A DNA stretch of 5,311 nucleotides from LGRD01 sp031378125 (GTDB taxonomy: Bacteria; Pseudomonadota; Gammaproteobacteria; Burkholderiales; Burkholderiaceae_C): contig JANNDW010000307.1 of the NCBI GenBank assembly GCA_031378125.1, positions 1 through 5,311 of the forward strand. Reading direction: 5' to 3'. Numbering within the stretch: position 1 is the first letter of the stretch; every line of letters begins with the position of its first letter. The notes below the pieces were generated by a model. That model was not told the DNA's origin. It saw only the letters and a program-made list of their open reading frames with translations, and made no database searches. Position numbers and translations under genes: made by a program. This document shows positions 1-5,311 of the stretch, piece after piece.

Positions 1-501
1 GGCCTCAAACCGCACCAGGTGGCGCATTGCGGCCTGGGTTACGTGCCCGAGAACCGCGACATCTTTCCGCGCCTGACCGTGCGCGAGAACCTGATCCTTG
101 GCATGAAATCAAAACAGGCGAGCGGCCGCTGGAGCATGGACGACATGTTTGCGCTGTTCCCGCGCCTGAAGGAGCGCGCCGACACGCCGGGGGGGGTGCT
201 GTCGGGCGGCGAGCAGCAAATGCTGACCATCTGCCGCACGCTGATGGGCGACCCCGACCTGGTGATGATCGACGAACCCACCGAGGGTCTGGCGCCCAAG
301 ATCGTCGAGTTGGTCGCGCAACTGCTGGAGCAAATTGCCGCGCGCGGGGTGGCGATCCTGCTGGTCGAGCAGAAGCTGACGATTGCTCTGCGGATTTCCA
401 AGCGCCTGTACGTCATGGGGCATGGCAAGATCGTGTTCGAAGGCACGGCCGCCGACCTGAAAGCCAACGAGGTGGTGCGCAAGGAGTGGCTGGAGGTCTG
501 A
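1..501 (+). CDS. livF: LivF-type ABC transporter ATP-binding protein, 5' end outside window
   Basis: This is the ATPase subunit of a hydrophobic/branched-chain amino-acid-type (HAAT) importer; it sits on the inner face of the inner membrane and powers uptake with LivG, LivH, LivM and a periplasmic binding protein. The frame is open from base 1 (GLKPHQV...), so the GTG at 19 is an internal Val codon and not the start. The 166 visible residues lack Walker A and cover the rest. They include GLGYVPENRDIFPRLTV (the LivF-typical Q-loop-downstream segment), the ABC signature LSGGEQQM at visible residues 67-74, Walker B LVMIDEP at 87-93 with catalytic Glu92, and the EPTEGLAP D-loop region. They also include LLVEQ, where Gln124 takes the place of the usual switch His, as is normal in LivF proteins. 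LivF is usually about 235-240 aa, so roughly 70 residues are missing upstream. The natural substrate cannot be read from the ATPase; amino acids, amides or other carboxylates are all possible for this family. Confidence 0.88.
   Translation, partial: GLKPHQVAHCGLGYVPENRDIFPRLTVRENLILGMKSKQASGRWSMDDMFALFPRLKERADTPGGVLSGGEQQMLTICRTLMGDPDLVMIDEPTEGLAPKIVELVAQLLEQIAARGVAILLVEQKLTIALRISKRLYVMGHGKIVFEGTAADLKANEVVRKEWLEV
189..196 (+). repeat. Run of eight G residues inside livF
   Basis: Eight consecutive G bases cover a Pro-Gly-Gly-Val stretch just before the ABC signature. The reading frame is intact across it. Runs of this length can slip during replication, and a one-base change would remove the signature motif and Walker B, but nothing else here suggests deliberate phase variation. 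Confidence 0.6.
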
Positions 502-539
502 GGCACGAAGCCGAGAAGGCTGGCCGGCCGGGCCGCCAC

Positions 540-578
540 AGACCCGGGAGGTCTTGTCGCCGCAGCGACACCGGCGAC
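540..578 (+). other. Cluster of overlapping inverted repeats after livF
   Basis: Three short GC-rich stems can form between livF and the next gene. They are AGACC/GGTCT (540-544 with 550-554), GTCGC/GCGAC (556-560 with 565-569), and a competing perfect 7-bp stem GTCGCCG/CGGCGAC (556-562 with 572-578). The second and third are mutually exclusive. None is followed by a T-run, so this is not a classic intrinsic terminator. It could mark the processed or Rho-dependent 3' end of the livF transcript, or be a chance effect of high GC content. Confidence 0.3.
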
Positions 579-592
579 TCGCAGGCAAGTCC

Positions 593-598
593 TAGAAT
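593..598 (+). promoter_or_regulatory. Possible sigma-70 -10 element (TAGAAT)
   Basis: TAGAAT differs from the consensus TATAAT at one position and lies 36 bp before the ATG of the bifunctional beta-oxidation gene, in the only AT-richer patch of the gap. No convincing -35 hexamer is seen 16-18 bp upstream (that region reads CACCGGCG), so the promoter would be weak or activator-dependent. The call rests on position and one near-consensus hexamer only. Confidence 0.35.
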
Positions 599-615
599 CG
601 TACGACCGTTCTATT
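596..615 (+). promoter_or_regulatory. Candidate TetR-family operator upstream of the beta-oxidation operon
   Basis: AATCGTACGACCGTTCTATT is an imperfect palindrome with the pattern AATnGnACGnnCGTnCnATT; 14 of 20 positions match their reverse complement. An ACG-2-CGT core with A/T-rich ends is a common style for TetR-family repressor sites, and TetR-type regulators (PsrA, FadP, LiuQ and relatives) control fatty-acid and branched-chain acid degradation in proteobacteria. The site overlaps the possible -10 box and ends 6 bp before the Shine-Dalgarno, where a bound repressor would block transcription. An acyl-CoA-responsive repressor is the natural guess, but no regulator gene lies in this window, so the binding protein is unknown. 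Confidence 0.5.
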
Positions 616-621
616 TTTTAC

Positions 622-626
622 AAGGA
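622..626 (+). promoter_or_regulatory. Ribosome binding site for the bifunctional beta-oxidation gene
   Basis: AAGGA lies 8 bases before the ATG at 635. It supports that start over any internal Met, and it matches the N-terminus expected of the hydratase domain. Confidence 0.7.
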
Positions 627-634
627 CCACACGC

Positions 635-2728
635 ATGAGCGCCAACTACGAAGTCCGCGGCGTTGTTGCCGTCATCACGCTGGACAACCCGCCTGTCAAC
701 GGCCTGGGCTTTGATACCCGCGTCGGCATCGCCGGCGGTCTTGAGAAAGCTCAGGCGGACGCCGCCGTGAAGGCCATCGTCATCACCGGCGCCGGCAAAG
801 CGTTTTCGGGCGGCGCCGACATTCGCGAGTTCGGCTCGCCCAGGGCGACCGCCGAGCCCAACCTGCTCACGCTCATCGCGGCGTGTGAGGCCAGCGGCAA
901 ACCGATCGTTGCCGCCATTCACACCGTCTGCATGGGCGGCGGCCTGGAGCTGGCGCTGGGTTGCCACTACCGGGTGGCTTCACCGGGCACGCAGGTGGCG
1001 CTGCCGGAAGTGAAGATCGGTCTGATCCCTGGGGCCGGCGGCACGCAGCGCCTGCCGCGCGTGCTGGGTGTTGAAAACGCGTTGAACATGATCGTCAGCG
1101 GCACACCTGTCAAGAGCGAGATGCTGGCAACCGCCCCGGGCCAGAAGCTGTTCGACAAGATCATCGAAGGCGACCTGATGGCTGGCGCGCTGGCCTTTGC
1201 GGCCGAGGTGATGGACAAACGGCCGCTGCCACTCGTGCGCGAACTCAAGGCCCAGCACCCGAACGCCGACGCGTATTTCCAGTTCGCGCGCAACACCGTC
1301 GGCGCGATGAGCCGCAACTTCCCCGCGCCGCTGAAATGCGTCGACGCGGTGGCCGCGTCGACGCGGATGAAGTTCGACGACGGCATGAAGTTCGAGCGCG
1401 AACTGTTCATCGCGCTGATGTTCACACCCGAATGCAAGGCGCTGCGCCATGCCTTCATGGCCGAGCGGGCCGCCACCAAGATTCCCGACGTGCCGGCCGG
1501 CACCCCCGTGCGCGCCGTGAAAAAACTCGCCGTCATTGGCGCCGGCACCATGGGCGGCGGCATCGCGATGAACTTCCTGAACGCCGGCTTGCCCGTCGTG
1601 ATGCTGGAGATGAAGCAGGAGGCGCTGGACAAAGGGCTGGCCATCATCCGCACGAACTATGAATCGCAGGTCAAGAAGGGCAAGTTGACGCAAGACAAGT
1701 ACGAGCAGCGCATGGCCCTGCTGTCCACCACGCTGAACTACGCCGACCTGAAAGACGCCGACATGGTGATCGAGGCGGTGTTTGAAGAAATGGGCGTGAA
1801 GGAAAAAGTCTTCAAGGCACTCGACGAGGTGATGAAACCCGGTGCGATCCTGGCCAGCAACACGTCGACGCTGGATGTGAACAAAATCGCCTCCTTCACC
1901 AAGCGCCCGCAAGACGTGATCGGCACGCATTTCTTCAGCCCCGCCAACGTCATGAAGCTGCTCGAAGTGGTGCGCGGCGAGAAGACCGCCAAGGACGTGC
2001 TGGCCACCGTGATGCAGCTCGGCAAGACGATCAGGAAGACCTGCGTCGTGTCAGGCGTGTGCGACGGTTTCATCGGCAACCGCATGATCGAGCAGTACTC
2101 GCGCCAGGCCGGTTTTCTGCTGGAGGAGGGCTGCACCCCGGCGCAGGTGGACAAGGCGGTCGAGAAGTTCGGCTTCGCGATGGGTCCGTTCCGCATGGGC
2201 GACCTGGCCGGCAACGACATCGGCTGGGCGATCCGCAAGCGCCGCTACCAGGAAAAGCCCGGCCTGCGCTACAGCAAAACCGCCGACCTGCTGTGCGAGC
2301 TGGGCCGCTACGGTCAAAAGACCAATGCCGGCTGGTACGACTATGTGCCGGGCAAGCGCGACGCGATCCCCTCCAAGACAGTCACCGACATGATCGAAAA
2401 ACACCGCGCCGAGCTGGGCATCAAGCCGCGCAAGATCGCCGACGACGAGATCGTCCACCGTCTCGTGTATGCGCTGGTCAACGAGGGCGCCAAGATCGTC
2501 GACGAGGGCATTGCCAGCAAGGCTTCGGACATCGATATGGTCTACCTCACCGGCTACGGCTTCCCGCTGCACCGCGGCGGGCCGATGTGTTATGCCGACA
2601 CCGTGGGCTTGTTCAACGTGGTTGCCACGATGAAGCGTTTTGCCGCCAACCCGCTCGACGACGCCGAGTTCTGGCAACCCGCGCCGCTGCTGGCCAGGCT
2701 GGCGGCAGAAGGCAAGTCGTTCAGTTGA
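635..2728 (+). CDS. Bifunctional enoyl-CoA hydratase / 3-hydroxyacyl-CoA dehydrogenase (FadJ/FadB or MFE1 type)
   Basis: This cytoplasmic enzyme does beta-oxidation steps 2 and 3: it hydrates trans-2-enoyl-CoA, then oxidises L-3-hydroxyacyl-CoA with NAD+. It has 697 aa, close to E. coli FadJ (about 714) and peroxisomal MFE1 (about 720). The crotonase domain spans about 1-190. It carries the oxyanion-hole segment AFSGGADI (56-63), Glu105 in GGGLELAL and Glu125 in PEVKIGLIPGAGG, the two acid/base glutamates of true hydratases. A linker (about 190-295) leads to the NAD-binding domain with GAGTMG at 302-307. The dehydrogenase residues Ser411, His432 (GTHFFSP), Glu444 and Asn482 have exactly the spacing of human HADH Ser137/His158/Glu170/Asn208. 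Two C-terminal helical domains follow (about 475-570 and 603-697), including GRYGQKTNAGWYDY and GYGFPLHRGGP. No frameshift or missing residue is seen. The single-chain C-terminus looks more MFE1-like than like the FadB alpha subunit. I give no symbol because fadJ and fadB are used loosely for such proteins. It probably opens an operon with the next two genes. Confidence 0.95.
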   Translation: MSANYEVRGVVAVITLDNPPVNGLGFDTRVGIAGGLEKAQADAAVKAIVITGAGKAFSGGADIREFGSPRATAEPNLLTLIAACEASGKPIVAAIHTVCMGGGLELALGCHYRVASPGTQVALPEVKIGLIPGAGGTQRLPRVLGVENALNMIVSGTPVKSEMLATAPGQKLFDKIIEGDLMAGALAFAAEVMDKRPLPLVRELKAQHPNADAYFQFARNTVGAMSRNFPAPLKCVDAVAASTRMKFDDGMKFERELFIALMFTPECKALRHAFMAERAATKIPDVPAGTPVRAVKKLAVIGAGTMGGGIAMNFLNAGLPVVMLEMKQEALDKGLAIIRTNYESQVKKGKLTQDKYEQRMALLSTTLNYADLKDADMVIEAVFEEMGVKEKVFKALDEVMKPGAILASNTSTLDVNKIASFTKRPQDVIGTHFFSPANVMKLLEVVRGEKTAKDVLATVMQLGKTIRKTCVVSGVCDGFIGNRMIEQYSRQAGFLLEEGCTPAQVDKAVEKFGFAMGPFRMGDLAGNDIGWAIRKRRYQEKPGLRYSKTADLLCELGRYGQKTNAGWYDYVPGKRDAIPSKTVTDMIEKHRAELGIKPRKIADDEIVHRLVYALVNEGAKIVDEGIASKASDIDMVYLTGYGFPLHRGGPMCYADTVGLFNVVATMKRFAANPLDDAEFWQPAPLLARLAAEGKSFS
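1338..1364 (+). repeat. Perfect 12-bp inverted repeat with 3-nt loop inside the bifunctional gene
   Basis: GCGTCGACGCGG (1338-1349) is followed by TGG and then its exact reverse complement CCGCGTCGACGC (1353-1364). Each arm also contains the self-complementary decamer GCGTCGACGC, so that decamer occurs twice within 27 bp. The stretch encodes residues 235-244 (CVDAVAASTR) in the linker between the hydratase and dehydrogenase domains. The mRNA would form a very stable hairpin here. Whether it has a role is unknown. Confidence 0.8.
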
Positions 2729-2736
2729 GCGCCGTG

Positions 2737-4209
2737 ATGCGCAAGCTGCTGCTGGGTTTGATCACGGCGCTGGTGCTGCTGGCGCTGCTCGTTGCGGGCA
2801 AGACGTTGCTGAGCTCGTCAACACAGCTTGCCGTGGCGGCCGTGACGCCGGTGGCGGTGGATGCCGCTGCCGCCGCCCAACGGCTGGGCGCCGCGGTGCG
2901 TTTCAAAACCATGGCGGAGCGCAATGACGCCAACGCCAACGCGGCCGAATTTCTCGGCCTGCACGCCCACCTGAGGGCCAGCTACCCCAAGGCCCATGCG
3001 CTGCTGCAACGCGAAGCGGTCGGTGGCCAGGGCCTGCTCTACAGCTGGCCCGGCAGCGACCCCAAGGCAGCGCCGATCGCGCTGATGGCGCACCAGGATG
3101 TGGTGCCGATCGCACCCGGCACCGAGGGCGATTGGCAGCAGCCGCCGTTTTCAGGCGCGGTGGCCGACGGCTTTGTCTGGGGGCGTGGCGCCTGGGACGA
3201 CAAGGGCAACCTGGTGGCCATCATGGAGGCGGTGGAACAGCTCGCCGCAGCTGGCTTCAGACCGCGCCAGACCATTTACCTGATCTTCGGGCACGACGAA
3301 GAAATCGGCGGCGAGCGCGGTGCGCTGCAGATGGCCAAGCTGCTCAAGTCGCGCGGCGTGCAGCTGCAGTTCGTCATCGACGAGGGCTTGCTGATCACCG
3401 AGGGCCTGTTGCCCGGGCTCAGCCGCCCCGCAGCGCTGATTGGTGTGGCCGAGAAGGGCTACATGAGCCTGCAGCTCACAGCGAGCGCTACACCGGGGCA
3501 CTCGTCGATGCCGCCGCCGCAGCCGGAGCAATCGGCCATCGGCATGCTGAGCGCCGCGCTGGCAAGGCTGGAAAGCAAACCGGTGCCGGGCGGCGTGCGC
3601 GGGGTGGCGCGCGAGATGTTCGAGACACTGGCGCCCGAGATGAGCGGCCTGAACCGGGTCTTCTTGTCCAACCTGTGGTTGTTCAAGCCGGTCGTCGAGA
3701 GCCAGTTGTTCAAGGCGGCGAGCACCAACGCGCTGCTGCGAACCACCACGGCGTTGACCGTGATCCAGGCCGGCAACAAAGACAACGTGCTGCCCGGCCG
3801 TGCCGAGGCGACCGTGAACTTCCGCCTGTTGCCGGGCGACAGCAGCGAGCAAGTGGTGGCGCACGCCGCGCAGGCCATGGCCAACCCGGCCATCAAGATC
3901 GACAAGGCAGCCGGGCTGTCCGAGGCGTCCAGGGTCTCGGCCCGCGATGCGCCGGGCTACCAGTTGATCAACCGCACGCTGCGCCAGTTGCACCCCGACG
4001 TGGTGGTGGCGCCGGGCCTGATGGTCGGCGCCACCGACGCACGCCATTTCGAGGGCGTGGCCGACAACGTCTACCGCTTCTCACCGGTGCGAGCCAAGCC
4101 CGAAGACCTGAAGCGTTTTCATGGCACCAATGAGCGCATCTCCACAGTGAACCTCGTCGAGCTGATCCAGTTCTATCACCAGTTGCTCAAGAACGCGGCG
4201 CTGAGTTGA
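2737..4209 (+). CDS. Membrane-anchored or exported M20-family metallohydrolase, PM20D1 / carboxypeptidase S-like
   Basis: This is a two-zinc amidohydrolase/peptidase of 490 aa, a length typical of PM20D1 and yeast CPS1. Residues 1-3 (MRK) and a hydrophobic stretch at about 4-20 form a signal anchor or Sec signal; there is no lipobox Cys, so the catalytic part is probably periplasmic. Family metal and catalytic residues are visible. They are His119 (MAHQDVVP, with Asp121), bridging Asp154 (GRGAWDDKG), general base Glu188 and ligand Glu189 (GHDEEIGG), Asp215 (VIDEG), and final ligand His462 (FHGTNERIS). The lid/dimerisation domain spans about 240-370 and contains GHSSMPPP with His255. Segments such as LSNLWLFKP, NALLRTTTALT and YRFSPVRAKPEDLKR closely recall mammalian PM20D1, which makes and hydrolyses N-fatty-acyl amino acids. 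The start is 8 bp after the upstream stop, with only a weak GAG as Shine-Dalgarno; GTG 2734 or TTG 2725 (overlapping the stop) are alternatives, and translation is probably coupled. Placement between two beta-oxidation genes suggests an acyl-amide substrate. A plain dipeptidase or Gly-X carboxypeptidase remains possible. Confidence 0.88.
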   Translation: MRKLLLGLITALVLLALLVAGKTLLSSSTQLAVAAVTPVAVDAAAAAQRLGAAVRFKTMAERNDANANAAEFLGLHAHLRASYPKAHALLQREAVGGQGLLYSWPGSDPKAAPIALMAHQDVVPIAPGTEGDWQQPPFSGAVADGFVWGRGAWDDKGNLVAIMEAVEQLAAAGFRPRQTIYLIFGHDEEIGGERGALQMAKLLKSRGVQLQFVIDEGLLITEGLLPGLSRPAALIGVAEKGYMSLQLTASATPGHSSMPPPQPEQSAIGMLSAALARLESKPVPGGVRGVAREMFETLAPEMSGLNRVFLSNLWLFKPVVESQLFKAASTNALLRTTTALTVIQAGNKDNVLPGRAEATVNFRLLPGDSSEQVVAHAAQAMANPAIKIDKAAGLSEASRVSARDAPGYQLINRTLRQLHPDVVVAPGLMVGATDARHFEGVADNVYRFSPVRAKPEDLKRFHGTNERISTVNLVELIQFYHQLLKNAALS

Positions 4210-4256
4210 GCCCAGTTCGCCTGATCCCTCTGCCGCCCGCACCCGCACGCCCCACC

Positions 4257-4263
4257 AGGAGAA
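4257..4263 (+). promoter_or_regulatory. Strong ribosome binding site for the thiolase gene
   Basis: AGGAGAA ends 4 bases before the ATG at 4268. It is the best Shine-Dalgarno in the window and fixes the thiolase start. The 58-bp gap holding it (4210-4267) shows no terminator hairpin and no clear promoter; its middle (about 4219-4256) is C-rich and poor in A and T. Confidence 0.75.
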
Positions 4264-4267
4264 CTCC

Positions 4268-5311
4268 ATGACCCACGCCGTGATCGTTTCCACCGCCCGC
4301 ACGCCGCTCGCCAAGAGCTGGAAGGGCGCCTTCAACATGACCCATGGCGCCACGCTCGGTGGCTTTGCCGTCAAGGCGGCTGTCGAGCGCGCCGGAATCG
4401 ACGCGGCCGAGGTCGACGACGTCATCATGGGCTGCGCCACGCCCGAAGGTGCGACCGGCGGCAACATCGCGCGCCAGATTGCGCTGCGCGCCGGCCTGCC
4501 GGTCACCACCAGCGGCATGACGGTGAACCGTTTTTGCTCCAGCGGCCTGCAGACGATCGCGATGGCTGCGCAGCGCATCATCGCGGGCGAGTCAGACATC
4601 ATCGTGGCCGGCGGCGTCGAGAGCATCTCCTGCGTGCAGAACGAGGCCAATCGCCACATGGGCGCCGACCCGTGGCTGGCCGAGCACAAGCCCGAGATCT
4701 ACTGGAACATGCTGCAGACCGCCGAGTACGTCTCGAAGAAATACGGCATCCCGCGCGAGGCCCAGGACCGCTACGGCGTCGAGAGCCAGAATCGCGCCGC
4801 CAAGTCGCGCGCCGAGGGCAAGTTCAAGGACGAGATCGCGCCGATCACGACGAAGATGAAGGTCGTCGACAAGACTACCGGCACCGAGACCCTGAAGGAA
4901 GTGACGGCGGAGCACGACGAGGGCATCCGCGCCGACACCACCTACGAGGGCGTGTCCCAGATCAAGCCGGCGATCGAGGGCGGCGTGATCGCCGCGGGCA
5001 ACGCCAGCCAGTTCTCCGACGGCGCGGCGGCGCAGGTGCTGATGAGCGACAAGCAGGCGGCCAAGCGCGGCCTCAGGCCGCTCGGCGTCTACCGCGGCTT
5101 CGCGGTGGCGGGCTGCGAGCCGAACGAGATGGGCATCGGCCCGGTTTACGCGATTCCGAAGCTGCTCGAGCGCACCGGCCTGAAGGTGGGCGACATCGGA
5201 CTGTGGGAACTGAACGAGGCCTTCGCGGTGCAGGTGATCTACTGCCGCGACAAGCTGGGCATCCCGAATGAGCGGCTCAACGTGGACGGCGGCGCGATCG
5301 CGGTCGGCCAT
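4268..5311 (+). CDS. Thiolase (acetyl-CoA C-acyltransferase / acetyltransferase), 3' end outside window
   Basis: The enzyme cleaves 3-ketoacyl-CoA with CoA to give acetyl-CoA and a shortened acyl-CoA (last step of beta-oxidation), or works in reverse as an acetoacetyl-CoA synthase. The open frame begins MTHAVIVSTARTPLAKSWKG, typical of the family, and gives 348 residues with no stop before the edge. The nucleophile is Cys90 in NRFCSSG, and the acyl-CoA loop GNASQFSDGAAA lies at 244-255. NEAFA with Asn316 follows, and GGAIAVGH ends at His348, numbered as in Zoogloea thiolase (Cys89/His348). The second catalytic cysteine (about 378) and the last roughly 45 residues lie beyond the window. Family, start and + strand are clear. 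The chain-length class (FadA/FadI-like versus acetoacetyl-CoA-specific) cannot be settled, though sharing an apparent operon with the hydratase/dehydrogenase favours the degradative class. Confidence 0.93.
   Translation, partial: MTHAVIVSTARTPLAKSWKGAFNMTHGATLGGFAVKAAVERAGIDAAEVDDVIMGCATPEGATGGNIARQIALRAGLPVTTSGMTVNRFCSSGLQTIAMAAQRIIAGESDIIVAGGVESISCVQNEANRHMGADPWLAEHKPEIYWNMLQTAEYVSKKYGIPREAQDRYGVESQNRAAKSRAEGKFKDEIAPITTKMKVVDKTTGTETLKEVTAEHDEGIRADTTYEGVSQIKPAIEGGVIAAGNASQFSDGAAAQVLMSDKQAAKRGLRPLGVYRGFAVAGCEPNEMGIGPVYAIPKLLERTGLKVGDIGLWELNEAFAVQVIYCRDKLGIPNERLNVDGGAIAVGH

Noticed and set aside
19..501. GTG at 19 as the start of a short 160-aa ATPase, implying a truncated gene.
   Set aside because: The frame is open to base 1 and reads GLKPHQV, which continues normal LivF sequence. 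The apparent shortness comes from the window edge.
593..619. TAGAA...TTCTA inverted repeat followed by six T bases, resembling an intrinsic terminator.
   Set aside because: The stem is only 5 bp and AT-rich with an 11-nt loop, and it sits directly before a good ribosome binding site and start codon. An operator/promoter reading fits better.
2059..2736. Upstream open extension of the M20 hydrolase frame, which could suggest a much longer 716-aa protein.
   Set aside because: The extension lies entirely inside the bifunctional gene in another frame, is Arg/Gly/Pro-rich like a shadow frame of GC-rich DNA, and shows no domain. The hydrolase's own signal anchor begins at 2737.
4534..5271. 245-aa open frame on the + strand overlapping the thiolase.
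   Set aside because: It is Arg-rich low-complexity shadow sequence. The overlapping frame starting at 4268 has the thiolase Cys90, Asn316 and His348 motifs and a strong ribosome binding site.
4592..5311. Long antisense open frame over the thiolase; similar antisense frames lie over the other genes (for example 980-1930 and 3151-4047).
   Set aside because: Long antisense frames are expected in GC-rich genes with G/C at third positions. They are rich in Ala, Arg, His and Gly, show no recognisable family, and lie across clearly coding + strand genes.
5269..5311. Thiolase lacking its C-terminal Cys motif, suggesting a broken gene.
   Set aside because: The window ends exactly after the His348 codon with the frame still open, so the missing part is simply not included.

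Overview
The window is GC-rich throughout (coding third positions are mostly G or C). All four genes read on the + strand. The protein families and their arrangement suggest a betaproteobacterium, most likely in the Burkholderiales (Comamonadaceae-like). That placement is inferred from gene style, not from a marker gene.

Layout. Positions 1-501 hold the 3' part of an ATP-binding protein of a branched-chain amino-acid-type (HAAT/LivF) ABC importer; its start and Walker A lie upstream of the window. A 133-bp gap (502-634) follows. It contains overlapping GC-rich inverted repeats with no terminator U-tract, a TAGAAT element that could be a -10 box, a 20-bp imperfect palindrome of TetR-operator style (596-615), and a good Shine-Dalgarno. 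Positions 635-2728 encode a 697-aa bifunctional enoyl-CoA hydratase / 3-hydroxyacyl-CoA dehydrogenase with all expected catalytic residues. Only 8 bp later, 2737-4209 encodes a 490-aa M20-family metallohydrolase with an N-terminal membrane segment, resembling PM20D1 / carboxypeptidase S. After 58 bp, a thiolase starts at 4268 with a strong ribosome binding site and runs off the right edge. The last base of the window completes the codon of its catalytic His348.

How the genes fit together. The bifunctional enzyme carries out steps 2 and 3 of the beta-oxidation cycle, and the thiolase carries out step 4. Same strand, short spacing and no visible terminator between them support one operon, probably driven from the 502-634 gap. 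The unexpected member is the exported or membrane-anchored M20 hydrolase. Its best-known relatives make and break N-fatty-acyl amino acids, so it may release fatty acids (or amino acids) that feed the pathway. This is inference from family and context.

Most of the window is ordinary catabolic chromosome. I see no mobile element, RNA gene or CRISPR array, and no sign of a wholly new system. The points worth a second look are the hydrolase in its beta-oxidation context, the candidate operator, and a perfect 12-bp hairpin in the interdomain linker of the bifunctional gene.
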